11,647 bases of DNA from JALTBU01 sp964410645 (GCA_964410645.1 CAYPHV010000038.1:1-11647), one strand, 5' to 3'. Shown: positions 1 through 6,995, numbered from the stretch's first letter. A program made the numbers and translations. Notes: generated from the letters alone by a model not told the origin.

Positions 1-25
1 AAAAAAGTAAGACAAAAGAAATAAA

Positions 26-1456
26 TTAACCTCTTCTGCCTCTACTGCTTCCTCTACTGCTTCCTCTGCTACTACTTCTACTTCTGCTGCTTCCTCTGCC
101 TCTGTTTCTTGAATATCCTCTGGAACTGTTTCTTGAATTGCGGTCATGGCTTCTTTCTATCATCTTTTTAGCTTCAGTAATAGTTTTACCTATTCTTTGT
201 TTTCCGTCAGATTCTTTATTAAAAAGCATTGTTGCAAATTTTGTAGCAATTGTTAATAAATCAAAATTATTTTGAAGCTCTTTAACTATTTCAACAGATT
301 TGGCATTGGCTTTGACTTTTTCTATTTTTTCAAGTATTTTTTTAATTTCATTGTCTTTAATATCATTAAGACTTGGTATTTCCTTAAGTATAATTTTAGA
401 AATTTTCTGAATTTTACTTAACGCCTGAAACTCATAAGGAGTAACAAGCGAAATGGCCATTCCTTCTTTTCCGGCTCTTCCGGTTCTTCCTACTCTATGA
501 ACATAACTTTCAGGATCAAGCGGTAAATGATAATTAAACACATGTGAAACATTATTTACATCAAGACCTCTTGCCGCCACATCCGTAGCAACTAAAACAT
601 CTATTCTGTCGTGTTTAAAACCTTTCATTATCTCTTCTCTTCTTCTTTGATCTATATCTCCATGAAGACCTTTTGCGTTAATTCCCGCGCCGCCTAAATA
701 TTCTGCTATTTCATCGACATCTCTTTTCATTCTGCAAAAGACAATTGCTTTACTAGGATTTTTATAATCAAATAATCTGATTAGAGCGTCTTTTCTTTCA
801 CTTTCATCTATTACATAAAAATATTCTTTAATATTTTCATTTGTAACCTGTTTTTTCGTAATTGATATAAATTCAGGATTTTTAAGAATTTTTTTTGCCA
901 ATTCTTTAATTTGATTTGGCATAGTGGCGCTAAAAAGCAATGTCTGCCTGTCGCTTGGAACAAACTTGAATATTTCTCTAATATCATCCAAAAATCCCAT
1001 ATCAAGCATTTCATCGGCTTCGTCCAAAACAACATATTTCGGAGCTATATCAATTTTACCGCTTTTAAGTAAGTCTAAAAGCCTTCCCGGAGTTGCTATA
1101 ATAAATTCCGAATTATGAATATGTTTTATCTGTCTTGAATAACTGCTGCCTCCATAAACTGTTGCTGTATGTGTTCCCAAATATTTACCGAATTTGAAAA
1201 TTTCCTCGCTATTTTGAATAGTCAGTTCCCTCGTCGGCGTAATTACAAGTGCTTTTTCTCCCGGTTTAAGATTGTTTAAAATAGGAAGACCAAACGCAGC
1301 TGTTTTTCCTGTTCCTGTCTGCGCCTGTGCTACTACATCTCTTCCTTGTAATACAAACGGAATTGCTTGTTCCTGAACCGGAGAAGGTTTTTCAAACCCT
1401 ATTTCTTTTACCCTTTTTAATAATTCTTCTTTTAAATTGAAATCGCTAAAATTCAT
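26..1456 (-). CDS. DEAD-box ATP-dependent RNA helicase with Arg/Ser/Gly-rich tail
   Basis: Cytoplasmic ATP-dependent RNA helicase, 476 residues, probably acting in ribosome assembly, mRNA turnover or cold adaptation like DeaD/CshA/RhlE proteins. All family motifs are visible: Q motif around Q28, Walker A AQTGTGKT (45-52), PTREL (74-78), TPGR (122-125), DEAD (145-148), SAT (176-178), the IVFC strand (238-241), TDVAARGLD (291-299) and HRVGRTGR (320-327). Both RecA-like domains are thus intact. Residues about 340-430 form a charged, helical extension resembling the DeaD/CshA group. The tail from about 435 is almost only R, S, G and N, a typical non-specific RNA-binding tail. The ATG follows an AAGGA ribosome site and begins 22 nt after the upstream DUF2393-like gene ends, so it is the last gene of the ilvE operon. 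Helicase function is certain; the subfamily is not, so no symbol is given. Confidence 0.96.
   Translation of the reverse strand: MNFSDFNLKEELLKRVKEIGFEKPSPVQEQAIPFVLQGRDVVAQAQTGTGKTAAFGLPILNNLKPGEKALVITPTRELTIQNSEEIFKFGKYLGTHTATVYGGSSYSRQIKHIHNSEFIIATPGRLLDLLKSGKIDIAPKYVVLDEADEMLDMGFLDDIREIFKFVPSDRQTLLFSATMPNQIKELAKKILKNPEFISITKKQVTNENIKEYFYVIDESERKDALIRLFDYKNPSKAIVFCRMKRDVDEIAEYLGGAGINAKGLHGDIDQRRREEIMKGFKHDRIDVLVATDVAARGLDVNNVSHVFNYHLPLDPESYVHRVGRTGRAGKEGMAISLVTPYEFQALSKIQKISKIILKEIPSLNDIKDNEIKKILEKIEKVKANAKSVEIVKELQNNFDLLTIATKFATMLFNKESDGKQRIGKTITEAKKMIERSHDRNSRNSSRGYSRNRGRGSSRSRSSSRGSSRGSSRGRRG
41..76. repeat. 12-bp tandem repeat in the helicase tail
   Basis: Two perfect copies of a 12-bp unit (tctactgcttcc at 41-52 and 53-64) followed by a degenerate third copy (65-76). 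Read on the minus strand each unit encodes Gly-Ser-Ser-Arg, giving the SSRG repeats at the C-terminus of the helicase. The unit is a multiple of three, so gain or loss of copies would change tail length without shifting the frame. Related but less regular sequence continues to about position 105. Confidence 0.8.
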
Positions 1457-1478
1457 CTATGTCCTTTTTATTGTTTAA

Positions 1479-2033
1479 TTAATGGCAATAAAGTTTATAA
1501 CTAATATCAGTATTTTTAAAATATGGGGGATATGGAATTATTGCACTGAACATTTTAATTTCCCCGGGTCTTAAACCGCCGTTTATTATAAATTTGGTAA
1601 TTCTTATTGTATTTGGTTTGATCTGTTTATTCTTACTGCCAAAAATACTAAAACCTCCGGATTTAAAAAATGTACCTTTAGATACTTTTGCTCCCCATCC
1701 GTTATTTACCAATTTTATGTTAAGTTTACAATAATTTATTTTAAATTTACCTATATTTTTAACTTTTCCTTTTATAGCCATTGTCTCGTTGATAAGCACT
1801 CTTCTTGAATCGACATCCACAAGCTCGGCCTTTTTGGTATATTTTTCCAATATAATAAGTCCAATGACAGCTCCGAATATCGTAACCAAAAAAGAAGTAA
1901 ATATCATACTTATGAGTATTTTTGTATTATTACCGGCAGCTTTAATAGAAAGTATTGCTAAAAATATAAATAAAAGCAGAAAAAAGGCAATATCAAGCCA
2001 ATGAAGTATTGTAAAATAAGGAATATGCGTCAT
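1479..2033 (-). CDS. DUF2393-like inner-membrane protein of unknown function
   Basis: 184-residue protein with two predicted membrane helices near the N-terminus (about 12-31 and 39-62) and a soluble part of about 120 residues. The soluble part looks beta-rich, with alternating hydrophobic positions, a VKNIG turn near 91-95, a GGLRPGE stretch near 142-148 and a YPPY motif near 168-171. The layout resembles the DUF2393 family, which I know mainly from Campylobacterota; this assignment is from memory of the family and not from a search. No catalytic motif is visible. Its ATG overlaps the hisIE stop codon by one base (TAATG), which suggests translational coupling, and the helicase gene follows after 22 nt. 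The position downstream of an SPFH protein hints at a membrane-associated role, but that is inference. Confidence 0.75.
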   Translation of the reverse strand: MTHIPYFTILHWLDIAFFLLLFIFLAILSIKAAGNNTKILISMIFTSFLVTIFGAVIGLIILEKYTKKAELVDVDSRRVLINETMAIKGKVKNIGKFKINYCKLNIKLVNNGWGAKVSKGTFFKSGGFSIFGSKNKQIKPNTIRITKFIINGGLRPGEIKMFSAIIPYPPYFKNTDISYKLYCH

Positions 2034-2704
2034 TACGATTTCCTATTCCTTTTTTCTTCAATACCGCTTACACCTTCTCTTCTTTTAAGCTCCTCTAAAA
2101 TAGCTTCAGGATGTATATTTTTATAAGCCAGGGCAACCAGCGAATGAAACGCCAAATCCGCAGCTTCATAAATAATTTCTTTTCTATCATCATCTTTAAC
2201 GGCAAAACAAAATTCTCCGGCTTCTTCAACAACTTTTTTCAAAAGTGTATTTTCACCTTTGTGGTATAATGAAGAAACGTACGAAGTTTCAGGATTTGCA
2301 TTTTTTCTATCAAGCAGAGTATGATATAACTTATCTGTGAAATTATACTCTATTTCCTGAGTTTTGTCCAAAATAATTTTATTTGTTTTTAAATTTGTAA
2401 AAAAACACGATTTTCTACCCGTATGACAGGCTACCCCGTTTTGCTTTACTTTAAGTAAAACCGTATCATTATCACAGTCTATTAAAATATCTTTAACTTC
2501 CTGGGTATTGCCGCTACTCTCGCCTTTTTTCCAAAGTTTATTACGTGAACGCGAAAAATAATGCGCAAAACCAGTATTCATTGTTTTTTGCAACGCCTCT
2601 TCATTCATATATGCAAGCATTAACACTTCGTTTGTATCAATTTCCTGCACTATTACAGGCACCAATCCGTTATTTTTTTCAAAATCTACATTTATTTTAT
2701 TCAT
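2033..2704 (-). CDS. hisIE: Bifunctional phosphoribosyl-AMP cyclohydrolase / phosphoribosyl-ATP pyrophosphatase
   Basis: Cytoplasmic enzyme for steps 2 and 3 of histidine synthesis: the C-terminal HisE domain cleaves PR-ATP to PR-AMP and pyrophosphate, and the N-terminal HisI domain opens the purine ring to give ProFAR. The HisI domain (about 1-115) shows the SRSRNKLW stretch (51-58), GESSGNTQ (61-68), the metal-binding D76-C77-D78-x-D80 segment, and the zinc cysteines C93 (ACHTG) and C100. The HisE domain (about 125-215) shows SYVSSLY (141-147), KKVVEEAGE (156-164) and EAADLAFH (180-187), the conserved acidic metal-binding helices. The length of 223 residues is normal for the fused enzyme. 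The ATG is preceded by GGAGA and starts 12 nt after the SPFH gene. No other his genes lie in the window, so the pathway genes are scattered. Confidence 0.96.
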   Translation of the reverse strand: MNKINVDFEKNNGLVPVIVQEIDTNEVLMLAYMNEEALQKTMNTGFAHYFSRSRNKLWKKGESSGNTQEVKDILIDCDNDTVLLKVKQNGVACHTGRKSCFFTNLKTNKIILDKTQEIEYNFTDKLYHTLLDRKNANPETSYVSSLYHKGENTLLKKVVEEAGEFCFAVKDDDRKEIIYEAADLAFHSLVALAYKNIHPEAILEELKRREGVSGIEEKRNRKS

Positions 2705-2716
2705 TTAGTATCTCCG

Positions 2717-3763
2717 TTATTTCGATATAACTTTTTTAGGCTCATCCACATTTAACCATAAATTGGGCACCGCTCCACCAGGTGTTAAAAATATTTTTGC
2801 ATTTGGATTTACTTTTAATGCATCATTAAATTTACCCTGTACTTCTATTTGTTTAAGTTTTAGCAGCTCTTTTGTCAGGGAAGCAGAAATCAGTTTATTC
2901 GATTTTGCCATAGCATTGGCTTGAATTAGTCTGGCCTGAGCCTGACCCTGGGCTTCAATTTTTACCGAATTTGCTTTGCCCTGAGCTATTGCAGCTTCCT
3001 TTTGCGCCTCTTGTTTTGCTCTTAAAACTTCATATTTGGCTCTTTCGGATTCCTGCTTTGCAATTTGAACTCTTTCAATCTGTTCTTTAATATTTTCAGG
3101 CAAAATAATATCTCTTAATTGGAAACTTTCAAAAACAACAGGCTGATGCGGAATTGTTTTTAGCTGATTTCTTATCTGTTCTTCTATCAAAGTGGCTATC
3201 TGATTTCTTTTAGAAGGCAATTCTTCAGCCGGAAATTTACCTATTACATTTCTTACTACATCCCTTACTATAGGATTGACAATTTTATCTTCCCAGTTAA
3301 GTCCGTAAGTTTTTATTGTATAAGCGGCTTCCATAGGATTTATTCTGTAACTCATCGAAAGTTCAACGGTAATAGGAAGTCCTCTGGCATCTAGCACATT
3401 AATAGCGGGGTAAATTTTTATTGTTCCGTATTGATCAGGCATAGAACCGGTTTGGGCACTTCTTTTATATGTTATCATATGCACTTTTGTATCCATAATA
3501 ATAACTTTTTGTATTAAAGGGGCATAAAAATGCATACCTGGGTTTAAAACATTTTTGCTAAATTTACCTGTTGTTGCCAAAATACCCACTTCGCCTTCAT
3601 TTATAATTATCCAGGGTTTAAATATAATTACCAAAAAAATTACAATAAGCGCAATTATAATCCCGCTCCCGCCGCTTTTTAAAAATTTCGGGGGAGTGAA
3701 TTTCGGGGGGATAAATTTTGACTTGTTGTTTTTACTGTTCCAATCGTTTAAATCTGCCGGCAT
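2717..3763 (-). CDS. SPFH/prohibitin-family membrane protein
   Basis: 348-residue membrane-anchored SPFH (stomatin/prohibitin/flotillin/HflK) protein, a class that forms large ring assemblies and organises membrane proteins or proteases. A short hydrophilic N-terminus carries a KFxPP repeat (16-27). One membrane helix follows (about 35-52), then the SPFH domain (about 53-220; INEGEVGI at 54-61, NPGMHFYAP near 74-82), then a long Ala/Gln/Lys/Glu-rich coiled coil (about 225-290) and a hydrophobic C-terminus with LTPGGAVPNLW near 336-346. No protease domain is present. I place the start at the ATG at 3761-3763: a TTG lies directly upstream at 3764-3766, but AAAGGA is only 2 nt from it and 5 nt from the ATG. 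The gene sits 45 nt behind ilvE. From memory, C. jejuni has a similar SPFH gene (Cj0268c) beside ilvE, reported to affect host-cell attachment. The function here is unknown. Confidence 0.9.
   Translation of the reverse strand: MPADLNDWNSKNNKSKFIPPKFTPPKFLKSGGSGIIIALIVIFLVIIFKPWIIINEGEVGILATTGKFSKNVLNPGMHFYAPLIQKVIIMDTKVHMITYKRSAQTGSMPDQYGTIKIYPAINVLDARGLPITVELSMSYRINPMEAAYTIKTYGLNWEDKIVNPIVRDVVRNVIGKFPAEELPSKRNQIATLIEEQIRNQLKTIPHQPVVFESFQLRDIILPENIKEQIERVQIAKQESERAKYEVLRAKQEAQKEAAIAQGKANSVKIEAQGQAQARLIQANAMAKSNKLISASLTKELLKLKQIEVQGKFNDALKVNPNAKIFLTPGGAVPNLWLNVDEPKKVISK
3684..3719. repeat. 15-bp tandem repeat in the SPFH gene N-terminus
   Basis: A 15-bp unit occurs at 3684-3698 and 3699-3713, with a partial third copy at 3714-3719. 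On the minus strand it encodes the pentapeptide pattern KFxPP repeated just before the membrane helix of the SPFH protein. Each full unit holds a G run on the plus strand (G5 at 3690-3694 and G6 at 3705-3710). Confidence 0.75.
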
Positions 3764-3808
3764 CAATATCCTTTTAATTAATTAATGTAATTTCAATCAT
3801 TACTGATT

Positions 3809-4729
3809 TTATGCGTTTATATACGTCAAATAATGTTTATATGTTTTATCTCTTCCGTATACTACGTCAAAATATGCTTTTTGCAATTCAGCTGTCACTT
3901 CTCCTCTTTTGCCTTCGCCTATAATTCGACCGTCAACTTCTTTAATAGGTGTAATTTCTGCAGCGGTTCCGGTAAAAAATGCTTCATCTGAAATATAAAC
4001 TTCATCTCTTGTTATTCTTCTTCTTTGAACCGGAATATCCATTTCACGTGCTAATTCTATAACAGTTGCCTGGGTTATACTCTCAAGAGAAGTATCATTT
4101 GGAGGAGTGATCAACGTTCCGTCTCTTACAATACAAAAGCATTCTCCACTGCCTTCAGCTACAAATCCTTCTTCGTCAAGCAATAAAGCCTCTTCATATC
4201 CACATTCAACCGCTTCGTATTTTGCCATTTGAGAATTTAAATAATTGGCAACCGCTTTTGCTTTCCCAAACATTGATTTAACAGAGTTTCTTACAATTGA
4301 GGAAATTTTAACCCTGATTCCTTTTTCCATTCCTTCTTCTCCAAGATATGAACCCCATTCCCATGCCGCTATTGCCACATGCACAGGTACACCTATATGA
4401 TAAAGTCCCATTTTTCCATATCCCAAATAAACCAACGGTCTTAAATATACATTTTTTTTAAATTCATTTTTTCTAAGAAGCTCAATTTGTGCATTTTCAA
4501 GCTCTTCCTGACTGAAAGAAACATCTAATTTCAAAATTTTTGACGAATTTAAAAGCCTTTTTGTATGATCCTGAAGTCTGAAAATAGCTATTCCGTCTTC
4601 TGTTTTATAAGCCCTTATTCCTTCAAAAGCCCCATTTCCGTAATGAAGTGTGTGAGTTAAGACATGAACTTTTGCTTCGTTCCAAGGAACAAAATTACCA
4701 TCCATCCAAATATATTTTGCTTCGTCCAT
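3809..4729 (-). CDS. ilvE: Branched-chain amino acid aminotransferase
   Basis: PLP-dependent fold-type IV transaminase that interconverts leucine, isoleucine and valine with their 2-oxo acids, using glutamate/2-oxoglutarate; it is the last step of branched-chain amino acid synthesis in the cytoplasm. The 306-residue length is typical of bacterial IlvE. Visible features are the N-terminal HTLHYGNGAFEG segment (26-37), the PLP lysine K158 in KAVANY (158-163, family pattern KAxGNY), EGSGE (192-196) with the conserved Glu192, and FFTGTAAE (251-258) for the cofactor phosphate. The ATG has a good AAGGAG site about 5 nt upstream. It is the first gene of the minus-strand operon, behind a -10 box at 4757-4762. 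D-amino acid transaminase and aminodeoxychorismate lyase share this fold, but length and motifs fit IlvE best. Confidence 0.95.
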   Translation of the reverse strand: MDEAKYIWMDGNFVPWNEAKVHVLTHTLHYGNGAFEGIRAYKTEDGIAIFRLQDHTKRLLNSSKILKLDVSFSQEELENAQIELLRKNEFKKNVYLRPLVYLGYGKMGLYHIGVPVHVAIAAWEWGSYLGEEGMEKGIRVKISSIVRNSVKSMFGKAKAVANYLNSQMAKYEAVECGYEEALLLDEEGFVAEGSGECFCIVRDGTLITPPNDTSLESITQATVIELAREMDIPVQRRRITRDEVYISDEAFFTGTAAEITPIKEVDGRIIGEGKRGEVTAELQKAYFDVVYGRDKTYKHYLTYINA

Positions 4730-4756
4730 TATTTCTCCTTTTAAATTTTTAGGGTA

Positions 4757-4762
4757 ATTTTA
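4757..4762 (-). promoter_or_regulatory. Predicted -10 box of the ilvE operon
   Basis: On the minus strand the sequence reads GATAAAAT, with TAAAAT matching the sigma-70 -10 consensus of Campylobacterota. It lies 27 nt before the ilvE ATG, which would give a leader of about 20 nt containing only the ribosome site, too short for an attenuator or riboswitch. No -35 hexamer is recognisable, as is usual in this phylum. Confidence 0.55.
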
Positions 4763-4783
4763 TCAAAAATTTATTATTATTGC

Positions 4784-4789
4784 TATAAT
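4784..4789 (+). promoter_or_regulatory. Predicted -10 box of the CLC gene
   Basis: Perfect TATAAT preceded by TTGC, giving an extended -10 form (TGnTATAAT). It sits 41 nt upstream of the CLC ATG, so the leader would be about 35 nt. Upstream sequence is A/T-rich without a clear -35. It is back-to-back with the ilvE -10, 21 bp apart, so the two promoters share their upstream regions. Confidence 0.65.
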
Positions 4790-4830
4790 ATGTTTATTTT
4801 CTTATTTCAAAGTATTAAAAGGAAGTATTC

Positions 4831-6144
4831 ATGGAAAAAGAAAAATCTTCAAAAGATTCTACAAATATTTTTAAAAAATTTATTGAAATTTTAAAGTCTC
4901 AGTTCAATATCAAACTGGACATTATCACAATGTCAATTTTTTTTGGCAGATGGATACCTTATGCCATTGCCATAGGTATTGTTACCGGCACACTGGCGGC
5001 TATTATGGATTTATTAATTGTAAAAATAAATATTGTTTTAAATTCAAATTTTATATTATTACTTGTTTATCCCGTATTAGTGGCAATTATTACCGGATTA
5101 GCAATTAATAAAGCACCTAATGTCGGAGGTCCTGGAATCGGTTTTTCCATATTACATATAAAAACAAATAAATATATAAAACCATTGGAAATATTTTTAA
5201 AATTTATTATTTCCACATTGACTTTATCCGGAGGATTCATAGCGGGCAGAGAAGGCCCTTCTTTTTTTCTCGGAGTAGGTCTTGGAGAAATGATGGGAAG
5301 GATTTACGGACTTGGCAAACGGTATAAAAACATACTGGGCCTTATAGGAGGAGGCGCATTTACAGGTTCGCTTTTGAAAGCGCCTCTTGGAAGCAGTATA
5401 TTTGCAATGGAAATAGAAAACGAGCATGATTTGGATTACCGACCGTTTGTCCCTATGATTATAGCCTCAGTCATTAGCTACCTTACTTTTTCGTTTTTCA
5501 GGGGAAATCATCCGTTTATTCTTTTAAATAATAACCCGTATTGGAAATTAAGAGATATTCCTTATATTATTTTAATGGGGCTTGTTATTTCTGTAATTAC
5601 TTATTTTTATACAATTCTTTTTCAGACTACGTCAAAATTTTCAAAAATTATAAACCCCAAAATAAGACCTGTAATAGGAACTTTAATAGCCCTTCCTTTT
5701 TTAATATTTCTTTTTTATATAACACAAAACAGAAATATTCTCTCGGCCCCGGCCCATATGGCGATAATATCGGATATTGCCCAAAATCAACTGAGCCTGT
5801 ACGCTGATTTAGCCATTATCTTATTTACTTTAATAATCACGAGTTTTACACTTGGTTTTGGGATTCCTGGAGGACTGGTCCTGCCGAATTTGTTAATAGG
5901 AGCGGCTGTGGGAAATATATTCGGGCATTATTTTCCACATGAAATAGTAATGTTTTCACTGGCGGGAATGGGGGCTTCTCTTGCAGCATCGGCCAAAACT
6001 CCGCTTGCAGCTATTGTTATGATTACGGAAATGACACATGCCGATGTTGTAATACCTATGACCGCGGCTGTAATAACAAGTTATACTACAAGTTTCGGAT
6101 TTAGCTTATATCTTGGGCTGGAAAAAGGAGAATATCTTAAATAA
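4831..6144 (+). CDS. CLC-family anion channel or anion/proton exchanger
   Basis: Inner-membrane CLC protein of 437 residues with many hydrophobic helices and no C-terminal CBS domains. It carries the three CLC signatures in altered form: GGPGIG at 99-104 where the family has GSGIP; GREGP at 139-143 with the external gating glutamate E141; and GIPGGLVLP at 344-352 where the family has G-x-F-x-P. P101 therefore replaces the central ion-coordinating serine (Ser107 of E. coli ClcA) and V350 replaces the phenylalanine. At the internal proton glutamate site (E203 of E. coli) I read E194-I195, so that residue is probably isoleucine. Y427 may be the ion-binding tyrosine. E141 shows a gated CLC; whether it is a chloride/proton exchanger, a channel or a nitrate carrier cannot be told. 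It is not a CLC-F fluoride exporter, since GREGP is kept. The start has an AAAGGA site. Confidence 0.93.
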   Translation: MEKEKSSKDSTNIFKKFIEILKSQFNIKLDIITMSIFFGRWIPYAIAIGIVTGTLAAIMDLLIVKINIVLNSNFILLLVYPVLVAIITGLAINKAPNVGGPGIGFSILHIKTNKYIKPLEIFLKFIISTLTLSGGFIAGREGPSFFLGVGLGEMMGRIYGLGKRYKNILGLIGGGAFTGSLLKAPLGSSIFAMEIENEHDLDYRPFVPMIIASVISYLTFSFFRGNHPFILLNNNPYWKLRDIPYIILMGLVISVITYFYTILFQTTSKFSKIINPKIRPVIGTLIALPFLIFLFYITQNRNILSAPAHMAIISDIAQNQLSLYADLAIILFTLIITSFTLGFGIPGGLVLPNLLIGAAVGNIFGHYFPHEIVMFSLAGMGASLAASAKTPLAAIVMITEMTHADVVIPMTAAVITSYTTSFGFSLYLGLEKGEYLK

Positions 6145-6328
6145 GTCCTGATTCATCCAAATACGGTAAAACTTTGTCCCACCATTCTTCTATTTTTTCT
6201 TCAAGCGCCGCAATGGATTTTTTTTCATTGTACCATTCTTTTAAATGCTCAGTTATGACAGCTTTTTCTTCATCTTTTAAATCTTTGTCTTTGTTTATTT
6301 TTTCAATTGCTTTATTTAATTTTTCCAT
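6137..6328 (-). CDS. Small charged hypothetical protein (63 aa)
   Basis: I do not recognise this protein. It is 63 residues, very rich in Lys and Glu, and predicted almost wholly helical: one helix about 1-35, a short break, then a second helix ending in a Trp-rich stretch (EEWWDK, 47-52) and PYLDESGLI at the C-terminus. There is no signal peptide or membrane segment and no cysteine. It is supported as a real gene by a clean AAGGA ribosome site 7 nt before the ATG, protein-like amphipathic composition and same-strand placement 49 nt behind recO. Its last 8 bases overlap the end of the convergent CLC gene. It may be co-transcribed with recO or use a weak promoter at 6348-6353. The size and layout loosely recall the DUF4404 family, but I cannot support that assignment. 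Confidence 0.75.
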   Translation of the reverse strand: MEKLNKAIEKINKDKDLKDEEKAVITEHLKEWYNEKKSIAALEEKIEEWWDKVLPYLDESGLI

Positions 6329-6347
6329 ATAAATTCCTTTTTTTAAA

Positions 6348-6353
6348 ATTGTA
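6348..6353 (-). promoter_or_regulatory. Possible -10 box for the 63-aa gene
   Basis: The minus strand reads TGTTACAAT, an extended -10 pattern (TGnTACAAT), 20 nt before the ATG of the small gene. The implied leader is only about 13 nt, and in sequence this AT-rich such matches are common, so this is a weak call. It would allow expression apart from recO. Confidence 0.3.
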
Positions 6354-6377
6354 ACATTTATTCTTAATTTTTATTTT

Positions 6378-6995
6378 TCAAAATCCGAGATTTATTATCT
6401 TCCAAAGTCTGTTTATTTCCTTTTCGTTAAAAAGCAGACTTTTTTTGTTTTCAAAAAGATCTATTATTTTTTCTCTGTCGAATCCGTTTTCATAAACACA
6501 TTTTTCATGCGCCGGCAAAAAAGCCCTGACAAGCGCAACTTTATTTTCTATTTTTTTTTCGCATAAAAAACATTCCAGATTTTTATGAAGCCTTCCCTCT
6601 TTTTCAATAAGTTTTACATAGCTTTCAATAAGACACCTTTTGGAATCACGTTTGTCTAAAACATTGGTAATATCCAAAATCAAATTATAATAAAATTCAT
6701 CTATTCGGGTTACGCCTGTTAAATGTCTGCTTAGCAAAGTTATAAAAATATTGAAATTCAGCATTTTTTCCATATCAAAAAGAAAAGGAAAAGAAAGCTG
6801 CGTCACATTTCTTAATCTTTTTACAGTCGTTTTTGAAGATTCTTCCACCGTAAAATCAATATGATACCCTACATTTATATATGAATGCCTGGCCCCGTAA
6901 AATCTGTAAAGGCTTAAAACTTCATTTTTCGTTAGGATTCTGACTATTAAATCTTCATCTCTGACACGGACAGTCGATAATATAAAGCCTTTCAA
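6378..6995 (-). CDS. recO: DNA recombination/repair protein RecO
   Basis: RecO is a cytoplasmic recombination mediator that helps load RecA onto SSB-coated single-stranded DNA in the RecF(O)R pathway and anneals strands. The 205-residue protein opens with the N-terminal OB-fold pattern KGFIL...DLIVRILT, then YRFYGARHS (30-38) and NVGYHIDF (41-48), the form I associate with epsilonproteobacterial RecO. The helical C-terminal part holds a zinc-finger-like set: C142-x2-C145 and H163-x2-C166. The start is a TTG at 6993-6995: an AAAAGGA site lies about 5 nt upstream, and starting here keeps the conserved KGFIL sequence; no ATG or GTG start is as well placed. It is divergent from gltB and is followed by a small unknown gene after 49 nt. 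The family call rests on the N-terminal pattern, length and finger. Confidence 0.88.
   Translation of the reverse strand: MKGFILSTVRVRDEDLIVRILTKNEVLSLYRFYGARHSYINVGYHIDFTVEESSKTTVKRLRNVTQLSFPFLFDMEKMLNFNIFITLLSRHLTGVTRIDEFYYNLILDITNVLDKRDSKRCLIESYVKLIEKEGRLHKNLECFLCEKKIENKVALVRAFLPAHEKCVYENGFDREKIIDLFENKKSLLFNEKEINRLWKIINLGF

Noticed and set aside
1..25. Gene or terminator at the left edge beyond the helicase stop
   Set aside because: The 25 bases are A-rich with no hairpin and too short to support any coding frame.
35..105. Repetitive segment as a CRISPR array or intergenic repeat
   Set aside because: The period is 12 bp, there are no spacers, and it is explained by the Gly-Ser-Ser-Arg codons of the helicase tail.
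1789..2004. Plus-strand open frame opposite the DUF2393-like gene
   Set aside because: It mirrors the hydrophobic segments of the minus-strand membrane protein and has no supporting start signal.
3690..3710. Poly-G phase-variation tract in the SPFH gene
   Set aside because: The runs are only 5 and 6 G; Campylobacter-type slippage usually involves longer tracts. Kept only as a side remark.
4730..4756. Leader-peptide attenuator before ilvE
   Set aside because: The predicted leader is about 20 nt and mostly the ribosome site, so there is no room for a leader peptide or alternative hairpins.
5541..5807. 88-codon plus-strand frame inside the CLC gene
   Set aside because: It is out of frame with a complete CLC protein whose motifs continue on both sides; no evidence for an overlapping gene.
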